Shown here in pieces: positions 26,010-37,100 of a stretch of DNA of 64,000 nucleotides. The notes below the pieces were generated by a model. It saw only the letters and a program-made list of their open reading frames with translations. It ran no database searches and was not told the origin of the DNA. The translations under genes were made by a program, and so were the position numbers. This DNA comes from Akanthomyces muscarius (lineage: Eukaryota > Ascomycota > Sordariomycetes > Hypocreales > Cordycipitaceae). Where the stretch lies: positions 754,001-818,000 of the forward strand of contig NW_026611617.1 of NCBI RefSeq assembly GCF_028009165.1, written 5' to 3'. Every line of letters begins with the position of its first letter. Position 1 is the first letter of the stretch.

Positions 26010-27324
26010 ATTGCTGCGCCGAAATGCAAGTCTATCTAAAATGCTGATGAAAAGTCGAAGAGCTGAAGCGAAAGGTGCCGTGGTCGGGCTGGTATTTAAT
26101 TCGATGGGTGGAAGAAGTGTCGGGGGAGCGTCGCGCCAAGCGTGGTGGATTTTTGCGCGAGCCAACCGCTGTTGCTGTTGGGTGGAACTTTGCCACAGGG
26201 GATGAGTCAGCGGGTGCAGCAGGCAGTGGAAGAGGTAGGAATGGTAGTGTATGGGAGAATAGGTAGTGGTGGTTAAAATGTGGTGATGGCAAGTTGGTAC
26301 TACAGGAAAAAGCACTGGGCTGCAGCTGAACTTTAAATTATCGGCAAAGTTTGGCGGAATTTGGAGGCACCGAGTCACTGATGGGATATGGGCGGCTGAT
26401 GTGCTGCGGACAGGCTTTGAGGGCGTACAATGCCACATCAGCAACAGACGTTTACATTGACTCAACGGCTGCAGCCAATGACAGGTGCCCTTATACATGC
26501 GCTGAAAATCAGTGACTCGCCACAGAGGTGCCAAAAGAACATTCGCTTACGTAGAAGTAGCGACATATCATACCTTGAATATTTTATTACTTACCCTTTC
26601 TTTCTCTAATCTTTCCTATTTCACTTACTTCCTCCTGTTTCTCTTATTCCTTTGATTTCTTCCTTTTTCTGACAACTAGCAGCCTAGCCACCAGCGTCTG
26701 TTTTTGCTTACCCCAGGGCCCCCTCAGCGGTTACAGTGGGCCACCAGCCACTGACGAGCGGCAGCTGCCACTGTAATGAGCGACTGCAATTGCCGATCAG
26801 TGGCTGTCGCATGTTTGGATGGTAAAATGCCCGACAATGCCTTTTGACTCGACGGATAGTAAAACTCCCTTTGTACCATGGCATAGACTTGTGGCTCGTT
26901 TCATTCACCCGTTTGCATTCGGGAAGCATAGCATTTACTGCTGGGCAGACTCTTTCGCGTTACTGGGCCAAGGGATGGATGTCCTTGTCAATTGAGCACC
27001 ATCACCGCCCAATGAGCGGCTGCCAACCAAGCTGCCACCGTTCCAGCGCCCTTTTTTTCAGCCCCGCTGCCAGAAACGTGGGGTAACACACCCAATCGCC
27101 CAGCGGCCTGCCAACCTGCTTCTTCTGCCGCTGTTTGGTTGCGGCAGACGTCATTTCAGCTCGCGAAAAAGCTTCCTCCTTGCACCCGAACCAAGCGACA
27201 TAAATTCAAGTGACACGCCTCGTCATATCCTCAGGCCCTCCCGACCGACGTTCAATCTCATCCATTGGACCCTCGCCTCGACACTTGCTTTTTCTCTGCC
27301 CGTCTCCGTCACACGACCACAACC
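26010..27324. other. Divergent intergenic region, rpb9 / Pin1
   Basis: About 1.3 kb with no supported gene. The CT-rich runs around 26580-26670 and 27240-27310 look like promoter leader tracts. Region 26740-26830 has imperfect inverted sequence around a CAGCTGCCACTG core. Nothing else is seen. Confidence 0.45.
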
Positions 27325-28118
27325 ATGGTACGCGCTCCCTCCTCAGCCTGCGCTGGATAACCTTTCACTGCCCTCGCGACATGACACCTTTCCCTACCGC
27401 CCGTTGTTCCATGTCGAAAGCCAGTTGGACTCTGCTAACGTTTATGCCCTGTCTGCTAGGCTGACACCGGTCTCCCCCCCAACTGGGAAGTGCGCCACTC
27501 CAACTCCAAGGGCCTGCCCTACTACTTCAACGCCGCCGACAAGGTCTCGCGATGGGAGCCCCCCGCGGGCACCGACAGCGACAAGCTCAAGCACTACATG
27601 GCTAGCCACCACAGCGCCGGCCAGCGACCCGGCGCCGTTCCGGGCGTCCCCGAGGGCAAGATCCGCGCCGCCCACCTGCTAGTCAAGCACCGCGACAGCA
27701 GACGGCCCAGCAGCTGGAGAGAGGTAAGATTTTACAGCGACGGATTTTTTAAATACATGATGCAAGACGCAGGACGGAATGCTAATGGTGTGGACGGATA
27801 GGCCGACATTACCCGCTCCAAGGACGAGGCCATGGACATCATCAAGGCCCACGAGGCCAAGATTCACTCTGGCGCCGTCACGCTCGGCGACCTCGCGCCC
27901 ACCGAGTCGGACTGCTCGTCAGCGCGCAAGCGCGGCGACCTCGGCTACTTTGGCCGCGGCGATATGCAAAAGGAATTCGAGGACGCGTCGTTTGCGCTCA
28001 AGCCCGGCGAGATGAGCAGCATCATCGAGACGGCCAGTGGGCTGCACTTGATTGAGAGGTACGCTGAATTCCGCGGTGCTTGGACTGAACTTCTGCTAAC
28101 ATGCATAGACTCGAGTAA
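27325..28118 (+). CDS. pin1: Pin1/Ess1-type peptidyl-prolyl isomerase
   Basis: Four exons: 27325-27327 (ATG only), 27460-27723, 27802-28058 and 28109-28118, with introns of 132, 78 and 50 bp, give 177 residues. The spliced N-terminus is MADTGLPPNWEVRHSNS. A WW domain (about 5-39, PNWEV...PYYFN...SRWEPP) binds phospho-Ser/Thr-Pro. The parvulin domain (about 60-177) has KIRAAHLLVKHRDSRRPSSW with the phosphate-binding Arg pair, RGDLGYFGRGDMQKEFEDASFAL, and a C-terminus HLIERLE completed by a 10-nt last exon. It isomerises phospho-Ser/Thr-Pro bonds, including those in the Pol II C-terminal domain, and is essential in budding yeast. It acts in the nucleus and cytosol. The first intron follows the start codon immediately. 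Confidence 0.95.
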
Positions 28119-28448
28119 TGTCTGCGTAACATCTAGCTCCAATACCATGAATTTCACGAAATAAAAGCCACGCTTGAACAACCATCTCTAAACCAACTAC
28201 AGTGTACAACGTTGCCAATGTGCAGGTAACATTTGTAAACTCACATCTCACTCTATTGCACTATCTATCTTCCCGTGCATTTTTCAGCACTCATTTATAC
28301 ATTTTTGCTTTCCAGCCCATGGTTGCCAGTAGCTTGGGCCCCCTTGATCGCTCGTCCAGTCTGACCTCACCAGCCTTTTTGCAGGGTAAATATATAATAC
28401 GCCTCTTTGGCAATGTCCCACTACTCTCACACTCTAATATTTCCCAAG
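28119..28448. other. Short convergent intergenic region
   Basis: About 330 bp, AT-rich, between the stops of the Pin1 gene and the LrgB-like gene. Nothing is seen beyond 3' untranslated sequence. Confidence 0.6.
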
Positions 28449-30256
28449 CTAAACTAAGCTCAGCAGTGCATCTCGGAAAGGGTGCACGGCGATGAATACC
28501 ACCGTCACGACACCGTACGTGGTCACAGCAAGGGCGGCGTACGGAGCGGAGCGCGACTTGTTCTCGTACAGGTAAGCCACACCCATGGCTGCGCCATTGA
28601 TGCCAATGGTAATGCCCGCAGCGACTGTGTTGGCGCCGTCCACTTGGTCCTCTGTCTGCGACGCGGTGGCGTTCGAGACTCCCGTCTCGGTGGAGTCACA
28701 GCTGTCAGTCGACGGCTTTCGCCTCAAATGATTGGGGCCCGACTCTACGCCGTTGAGGGACGACGGGTAGGCGAGTTGGCCGAGAATCCCATTGGTGATC
28801 ATGAGCGCAACAGTAAGGCTCGTGCTACCTCCAACGTTCTTCATGGCAGGGATGGCAAGTGCCAAAGTGGTCATCCGGGCTGCGAACGCGAGCGCCTCTG
28901 GTCGCTGGAGGCCCATGAGAAATCCCGCATGGGCGCCCAAGAAGACATTCCCGACAGCTGCGGCAACGCTAACCAAGATAGTAACGAGCCCCGAGGCGCT
29001 GAACAGCTGGCGTCGACATTCGTACAACTTGAAGCCCCAAACGATGAAACCGCAGCCAAGCATGGACAGGGCAGCGTCTCCAGCCCCGAACCACCGATTC
29101 TGGACCGTTGGGCTTTGTTCGATGCCCAAGGTCCATATTGTGTAGAGCTGGGTGCCACTGCTGAGCCTTTGTAAGACGTCGGAGATGTTGGTCGACATGG
29201 CGTAGGCCTTGGCGCGGGCGTAGGCTGTCATGAGGAGGATCGTCATCAAGACCGGGTTGGCCAGCGTAATCAAGATTGGCAGAACCCTGGGTGGTTTGAT
29301 GCAGCTCTTCACCTGCTGTTTCATAAGCCGCTGCAATATGACGGAAGCCATCCAGACGAACCACAGGGCGGAGCCGTCGAGAATGCGAGGTTCGCCAAGA
29401 ACAATGGCAAGGGGGACGCCGATGGCGAACATGAGGATGAAAGATGCAATGAGTGACCAAAACTGACAAAGCCAGTTCCAGGCTCGAGGCTGGCGCGGAG
29501 AGGCTGTGTCGGAGACTTTGGTGTTGTCGGAGTGGTCAGAATTTTGGCACATGACTGAACCCTGACTGCTGTTCTGTTGAGCCGCAGGCACTGCAGGGCC
29601 CGATTCGGCAGATTGAGGTAGCAGGGAAATGATTTTGGTAATGACCAAATGGGCGAGTCTGGCCAGCATAAAGGTAGTGGTCCATGCCACGAGTGAGGTT
29701 GCCACTAACAGGTCAGCGTTTGGAGTCGAGAGCGGCAGGAAAGATCTCTTACCAAAAACGCCAACAACCAAGCCAATGGTTTTGGTACTTATTGTGTAGT
29801 TGCCACCGAGCATCACCATGGGAATTGCAAAAGCTGCACCCATGTGGCGATTGATAAAATCAACCTAAAGGATGTTAGACCCGCCAACCTTGAGGAATTG
29901 ATGCCACTCACCTTGCTTCTGATGTGCTTTTTGTAAAATCCATCGAGGTTTGGAAGTACTGCACATGCAATCATCATGATGACAAACACAAGTAGCATTC
30001 CAAAGACGGAAGAGAAAAAATCGAGTTTTGCGGGTGCGAGTGCTCGACTCAGTCCCCAGATGAGCAGTTCGCTGATGAGGTAAATGACGACGAGGGAGAA
30101 GATGCCGCAGACACCCTGCCACATCTTTTGCCGTCTATCCTTGGGCAATATTTGCCTGTTATCTTCCATGTCGATGCAGGAGTTTGTGTTTTGCATGTTG
30201 AGGTTCTGCTTCTTTGGCGAGCCGGGCGGCCGAAGCGAAGGCAGGCAGGACCGCAT
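28449..30256 (-). CDS. LrgA/LrgB-like membrane protein (PLGG1-related)
   Basis: Three exons, 30256-29912, 29864-29753 and 29704-28449, with introns of 47 and 48 bp, give 570 residues from the first in-frame ATG. Starts at 30196 or 30169 are also possible. About a dozen hydrophobic segments are predicted. The N-terminal part (residues about 40-150, ending VDFINRHMGAAFAIPMVMLGG across the splice) resembles LrgA/CidA. The C-terminal part carries the LrgB signature, with small-residue-rich helices and NVGGSTSLTVALMITNGILGQL, then NTVAAGITIGINGAAMG. Bacterial LrgAB/CidAB are holin/antiholin-like carriers of small carboxylates, and plant PLGG1 carries glycolate and glycerate across the chloroplast envelope. 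The fungal role is unestablished; a small-organic-acid transporter is my inference. The 48-bp intron is a multiple of three, so retention would stay open. Confidence 0.83.
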
Positions 30257-31645
30257 AGTGACTATAGGCGAGCAATTGTATTCCAAGTCGAGTGATTAAC
30301 GAACAGCACGGTTTCGAATAACACACCAGAGGTTGCTTCCTTGTTCTCTTCAACGTATCACCCAGCGCAAAGCTGTATAAGTATGCGCTCACGAACGACA
30401 GGCTCGGGTCCCACAACGGCCGTTGACAAGACGGGAGGGGATCAGATGAGCAACGCCGTAACACGAACGGAGAGAACAGATTACACAGGAAAGAACTGGC
30501 GTTGCTGTCTCTGTTTCAGAATAAGAGGAAACATGTGGGAAAAGAGGAGGGAGAGCAAGATTGCGGGAGAATTGGCAAGCAATTGGGTATTTATGGAGGC
30601 TACGAGCGGCGGGGAACTGGCTGGCCGTTGGGCGTTTGATGTCGCAAGGAACAGTTGACGTGTCGAGTGAGCCGTGAATCCGGCCGCCAAAGTAGGGTCA
30701 AGGAAGAAGAAAAAACAAAGAAATCGCTACTCTTGCCTCTTTGGTGAAGGTGAGCTGGATGTTATGGAGCCATGGCCGGCGTTCGTTTGCAAGTCTCTCG
30801 CAGGTGGCGAGTTGTGAATCTATTTCCGTTTGACATATAAAGTCAACATAAATCGGCAGTCAGAGGAGTCGGGGGTGTATATTATAAAGTAGGAGAAAAA
30901 GAGGCGTTATTGAGTTTGTTGGCGAATCTTGAGACTGGAGGAGGCGCTGTTTACGTTTACAAGCAGCAAGGGAAAGCAACGAGTCCGGGCCGCATCACAC
31001 CACCAATTATATAATTGATAAATTCTTTTCGAGTTTTCCTTTAAAGGCTGAAATATGCACTAGATGTCAAAGAAACCTTCCCGTGCGACAAAGTGACTGT
31101 GTCGACTGGCAAGATGCATCGTCGGGTAACGTAGCAAACAGGGCCGACCACTACATGCTTTATGCCAGCACCAGCAGCGCTGGTAACGCCCCGCGACGGT
31201 ATGGCCTCGGTCATATACTTGGCAGCTATTTTTCGACCAGGAAAATACAATTGCATTGCTCGTGTAGCATCAGCTACGAGAGCCCTCTTTGTCCTGCCTC
31301 TGGCCGCCGCGCGATGCATACAGTCCGCGGGCGGCAGCCCCACCAAAGTTGCGACCGCCTGTTCGTTGCATCTCCCATCACCTTGTCGACTTGAACAATT
31401 GTACCGCGCAAACTACATCGCATCGTTATACCCAACTCCTTCATGCAGGCAGGTACCTGCCGTCGAAACAAGCCTTGAGGCGATACAGCAGCGGCAAAAC
31501 GTCACTGGCTGTGCAGCTAAAGATCTTGAGACGCCAGCGCACCATCTGCAGGAACGGCATCGAGGCGTCGTTTGCTCAACACACCGTCCAAGGCACAGTG
31601 TGCCCGTCAATCGCAGACGCAAGAGTCTGAAACGGCAAGACAACT
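30257..31645. other. Divergent intergenic region
   Basis: About 1.4 kb. A plus-strand open stretch (31162-31719) overlaps the next gene's start in another frame and has no homology. No RNA gene is recognised. The promoters of the LrgB-like gene and the coiled-coil gene lie here. Confidence 0.5.
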
Positions 31646-33499
31646 ATGAGTGCCCGTTCCGAGGCCGAGTCGCTACTTGTCGCGGCGTCGGCGTCGCACG
31701 GCCTCGACCTCGGCCCTGACGAGCTTCGCGCTGCGCTTTCCGACGGTCACGGCGGCGTCGAGCTGGCACATTGGGCCACGTCCAGCCTGGTCGCCGACAA
31801 CCTTTTAACCGTCGATGAGCTTTCCCTGTACGTGAGTCGTCCCGGCAAGCTAGCGGGAAATAAACATCGCCCTTCTTGACACACGATTACCTCCGCGCTG
31901 CCAAACCCCATCTCGCTAACATGCAGCTTGCCTTTACTAGCTATAACGCGCTCGACAAGAGCGGTCAGGTGGACCGCCTCGCCGAGCTGCATGACCTGGC
32001 CCAGGTACAGCCGCTGCGCGAGGACGACGTCAGGGCCGCCGTCGAGGACCTCGGCCGATCGACGCACGCCATGAACAAGCAAGCTGAAACCTTGCGTCAC
32101 CAGCGCGACGCCCTGTCGCGCCTGGTAGCGAATCGTGCCGACACCCAGGCCAGGCGGCGCGAGCTCGAGGCGTCCCGGCAGCGCAAGTTCGAATCCGAGC
32201 GCGTACGAATCTCGTCCGAGGTATTTGTTGACCCCTCCTCTCCTCTCCCCGCGCGAGACAGTTTGCCTCGGTGCCAAATGGCCAATCTGAGTTTGGCCGA
32301 TTGACATGTGTCTGGGCAGATGACGGAAATCGCACACGGCCTCGAGTTTCGCATCGAGGAGCTCAAGCAGGACAATGGACCCGAGTCCAGATCGCTGCGC
32401 AAGGCGCTCGACGTCATCCTGCAGTCTGATGATGCGCTGTTGACGAGCCTGCAGAAGCTTGGCTGGGAACTCAGCGAGCCAGACCCCGAGGAAGCCAAAT
32501 CTACAGACAAGCTGCGAGAGACATGTCTACGGTACGCTTTCTAGTATCACGTTGACGAAAATGACACTCATGGCCTCTAGGTTGATCAAAATCACAGTCG
32601 AGACAATCAGGACGCGGCTCGACACGACGTACCTGTCAGCCCTCGCAACCGCGCAGCAATCGCGCGACAGCGGTGCAGACCCCGACGAGACTGAAGCGCT
32701 GCAGGCAGAGCTCGAGTCTCTCTACTCGGAAATCCTACCCGTCGCGCAAATGTCCGTCGAGCAGCAGCACCTGGAGCCTGCGCTGCAGTCCATCTCCGCC
32801 CGCAGCGGGCAAAGCCTGCGCAAGACCGCGTCGTCCCTCACATACATGGACCAGTGCTTCGACTACCTCCTCAGCCGCATCAACGCACTGCACGCCCACA
32901 CAGAAGTATATAATGCGCACCAGAGCGCCGTCAGCCGCGTCGTCGCCACCGCGAGAGAAGAAATGGCGGCCGAGGTGCCCGGGCCCGAAGCCCAGACCGC
33001 ATTTTCCGCAGAAACGCCATCACCCATGAAGCCCCCAACGAGAACCAAGCGTCAATCGCGCGACATGTCCCATCGACGCCGCTCATCAAGCATGCAAGAA
33101 GTGCCAGCGCTCGACAGCCTCATGCAGACTCTCGCCTTACCCATCGATGCGTACGGCGACGGCAGCGCGCACTCACAAATCACCGCTCTTTCAAAAATCC
33201 TGCGCGAGCGTCGGATGAAAGATGACAGCGTGGCGCGCAGCGCCCAAGAGGAATTCGAGACGATAACCGCTGAGCGCATGGAAGACGCGAAGCGCGCGGT
33301 GCAGCTCCTCAGAGACAGCGTCCTCGCAGAGACGTCCTTTGGGGAGGTTAACCTGGTAGATCCTGGCATCGAGGCGTCGATTGACGTCTTGGCGCAGGAA
33401 GTGGACAAGGCCAAGCAGAAGCTGGACCGGTTCAAGGATGAGAAGGTGGGATGGGGGAGCTTGAAGCGGGACGAGTTTGTGGAGCGATGGGCGAGGTAA
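31646..33499 (+). CDS. Coiled-coil protein, HAUS3/augmin-like
   Basis: Four exons, 31646-31831, 31927-32220, 32320-32531 and 32581-33499 (introns of 95, 99 and 49 bp, all GT...AG), give 536 residues. The first about 62 residues form a helical domain with a conserved-looking Trp and LTVDELSLY end, reminiscent of the N-terminus of HAUS augmin subunit 3 (AugC in Aspergillus). Long heptad regions follow at about 75-160, 165-235 and 255-330. A disordered basic Ser/Arg linker (about 370-410) and a final helical segment complete it. Augmin recruits gamma-tubulin to existing microtubules for branching nucleation. The assignment rests on overall pattern, not on a diagnostic motif; another cytoskeletal or kinetochore coiled-coil protein is possible. 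No signal or membrane segment. Confidence 0.6.
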
Positions 33500-34145
33500 T
33501 GTTCTTGAGTGTTGGAATTCGCACATCATTGCTCTGCGATTCGCAAAACATGGCACCTCGCCCATGGGCAACAATCAACCCTAGACAACAGCCACTATTG
33601 GCCCTAAAAGCTTTGACGAGTGTAGCCAGCTGCTTCTATGTCTTTTAAAGATGGTAATGTGATTTTTTTTTTCGACGTCAATTAGCGAGTATAACGGTGT
33701 TAAGAAGAAACAGGAATATTAGCGGCGATAGCAACAATAGCGGCGGTGGTGGTGTTATTAGCGGTAGTAGTGGTGGCAGTACCTTGAAAAAGTGTGAAAT
33801 TGAGCCATTTTACAAACATTTAGACTTACATATAATAGTTTCTGTAAGAATGAGAAAGAAGTTGTGCGAGTAGCAATAGTCTGTTCATCTTACGGAGATA
33901 CCAATGTCACGACTTCTGTGATGCGGATAGAGGGAGAGAGTTTGTCAATTTGTAGTCTTGTGATTCATGAAATGCAGATAAAATTCTGGAGCAAATGTCT
34001 GAAATATAAGGTGTAATTGGTATCACGGCTGGCACAAGTCTCCAAAGCAAACCGCCCCCTGCGAAAGCAACCTCTCCAAACAGCCAATCCGGTTTCAAAA
34101 CTCCCATGCATCGTCCTCTCTCCTGCGCTTCGTGGACCCCTCAGC
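33500..34145. other. Convergent intergenic region with simple repeats
   Basis: Contains a low-complexity tract at about 33720-33785 built from trinucleotide-like units (AGC/GGT/AGT). No gene is supported. Confidence 0.6.
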
Positions 34146-37100
34146 CTACTTTCTCCTCTTTAGGAACAAGTCCTTCATCTCCTGCAGATTTTTGCTCTTC
34201 TCCCTGTCTTCCCCGCTCTGTGGCGGCGCCGGTCGTGCCGCTCTCGTCGTTGCTGCATTCGCTCTCGTCTCTCTTTCCCTTGCCTGCTTCTTCGTCGAAG
34301 GCCCCTCGTTCCTCTTCTTCATTCCCGCCTCCTTTTGCGCCTTGTTCATGAGCCGCGCCTTCTTCTTTGGCGGCGCCTGCTTCGCCAGCTCGTCCTCAGC
34401 AGGAGGCGGTCGGCCGCGCTTGGCGTCCTCCTTGAAGTCGCAAACGTCGAGGCGCTCGCCGTTGAGGATGCGGCCCATGTGCGTGCCCTCGATGCTCGCG
34501 CCGTGGTTGCGCACCACGCAGAGAAACTTTTTGAGGAACGGCACGGGGCTGGTCCGGAACGTGTCCCAGAAGCGCGTCCGGCCGAGGTGGCATGGCTTGA
34601 TCTTGTGACGATCCGCCGGCGGGATGAAGCCGTCCGTCTGGACCTCGATGCCGTCGACGTCCGGGAAGTAGGCGAGCCCCAGGAAGCTTGAAACCTCGCG
34701 GTACTCCTCCAGGCAGGTAAAGTAGAGCTGCCCGGCGAAAAGGTCGAGCGCGATGCGCGTCGCGGTCGGGTAGGTGAGCGTCTGCCTGGGGCTCATGGGG
34801 TATGTCATGTACTCGGCTTGACGAGCGTCGTCGCTCGACGTCTTGGCATTGTAGTAGTGAATGCTGACCGAGTTGGACTTTGCGATTCGATCCCAGTAGT
34901 GGTCTGCCTCGGCCTCGCTGATGATGATGGCTCTCTGCTGCTTCTCTTCCTTTACGAGATGCGGCTTGATATAAAGGACGCATACCACGCTTCGCTGGTA
35001 TTTGTCGGTCGATTTGATGTCTCGAAGGGTGCGGGCAAAGTCTCTCGTCACAAGTAGGTTGCGTGGGAATCGCTGCCTCTCGGGCATGGAACTCAGCGTT
35101 GTCGTCTTGAGCGACTCGAATGCGTATTCGAAAGAGAGAGAGATGTCGCTTTTCTTGACATTAACCCCGCCAATGAATGCCTCTAGAGCTGTGTTCTCTT
35201 GTTCATCATCTCTGGCTGCTGGCTTGGCTGGTTTCGACACTTGCTTCTCATCCTCCACCTCGGGCGCCACTTCGCGCTCGCATGTCTCGTCGAGGTCCTC
35301 CTCACTGGCAGTGGGCGAGCAGCCGAATCGCTCGCATCTCTCTTTGATTCTTCGGTAGCCTTCTGAATTCTTGGCAGACCCTGTATTGTCGGCGACTTTT
35401 GTCTTGGGGTCTGCTTTTTGCGACGGGGGAGCCCAGCTCTTCTAGACGCTATTCAACCCGCGCTTGATAAACTTCCGCTCCATGTTTTCGTAATGATCTG
35501 AAGATGCATTCTCCATGTCAAAGACTCGCTGCCAAGCCTCACTCTGCTCCATGTGTCTCTCGCCTTGCTTGGCCCAGTACGGCATCTGCCGCTGGAGACC
35601 CGCCCAGGTTTGGGCGATGGACCATACAATAATATGCTCTGTAGCAAGCGGCTTCTCTTTTGCAAGGGCTAGATGATTTCTTATGTCGCTTTCAACCTCG
35701 AAGCTGACATAAAATGTCAGAGACTGCCCATTTCCTAGATTTCGCATGCGCATGCAAGCTGCCCCAGCCAGTTAGTAAAGAGCGGAGGCAATCTTCCCGC
35801 AGTTGGGAAAAGAATTGATTGGATTACTTACTTTGGGCTAAAGCATCCTTTGTCCGGCCTGCTCCGAGGGTTACAGCAGCTTTGTAATGACGTGGAAGTC
35901 GCAAGTCCGTTCCTCGGGTGTGCGCCTCGTCGAGAAACACAGCGCAGGCGTCGAGCTTCTTTGCATACGTAGACACGTTGAGAGGCTTAATGGCCTTTTT
36001 GCGATCGATGACTGAGAGCTGATTGGAATCATCGAAAAAGATGACAGCTTCAATGCCTTCGTCCTTTGTTTGCTTCAGCCACTCCTCCGCCACTTGCTGA
36101 TTGCTGTATTTGATGATCTGAGCACCCGCGTCAAGTAGCACGCGGAATTGACCCGCACCGATTACATCGTGGATCAAATCAGAGCCATTGGAAGACCGCG
36201 TGGTAAACTTTGAGTGCATGGAGACGACCTTGTTCTTGCTGTCCAGCATGTTGTTGATTACGAGCGCGTTTGTATGCTTTTGACTCGGAAGATCGTGCTG
36301 CTTCATGCCCAGCGGCAACAGCGCGCACAGGTCAGTCGTGCCACTGAATCCAGTCGTGGGATAATGCTTCTCCACGCCCAGATCCCACCCGGAGGCCGAC
36401 ATGTGTTGGCTGAAAGCGCCAAGCTCTCTTGGAAACACGATGCGACTCAAAAAGTAATTGATTGCCTTCATAGAGTGGGTGATGTTGGGGAAAAAGTCGT
36501 TGTGAAATTGCCGATCGTCCTGCAGGTTGACGCTTGCCAAGGCTGTCAGCGAGTTTGGCATTTTCGATCTTTCGTTAAACCAAGACTTGTACACCTCGCG
36601 GCCGTCGTCAGTCGAAGAGACATATTTCACCAGCTCGCGGACGTCTTGTTCCCGTAGCCCGCTGTGGTAGTAGGAGAGCTGCGAGAACAAGATCACAATG
36701 TCGACGTTGCTGAATTCGGAGCGTGGCTTCGGTACGTCCTTGGCTGCAAATGGGACGGCGAGGCGCGTGCTGGGCGATCGGACGAAATCGTGGCCGTAGC
36801 CGACTCTAAATCGCTTTTGCACCAAAGCGGCGCGAATCAGATCGCCGGTAATGCAGCCTCTCACTAGAGCGATTGCTGACTTGGCAGCGCTGCCGAATCT
36901 TTCCACCTTCTTCACATACTTTGCTTCGGGCTTCTTTTCTGTGATAAACTTCAGAATGGCGCTTTTCTCTGTACCAGAGTAACGACCGATAGGGAATCCC
37001 GTGATGCCATCGCAGACAAACTTGCGTGCCACACCGGTGAGCACCTTTTTCAGGCCATCCAGCGTCAGAAAGCGGATTGTTGGATATGCATCAGACCGAT

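Noticed and set aside
31162..31719. Plus-strand ORF overlapping the HAUS3-like start
   Set aside because: Out of frame with the well-supported multi-exon gene and composed of low-information residues.
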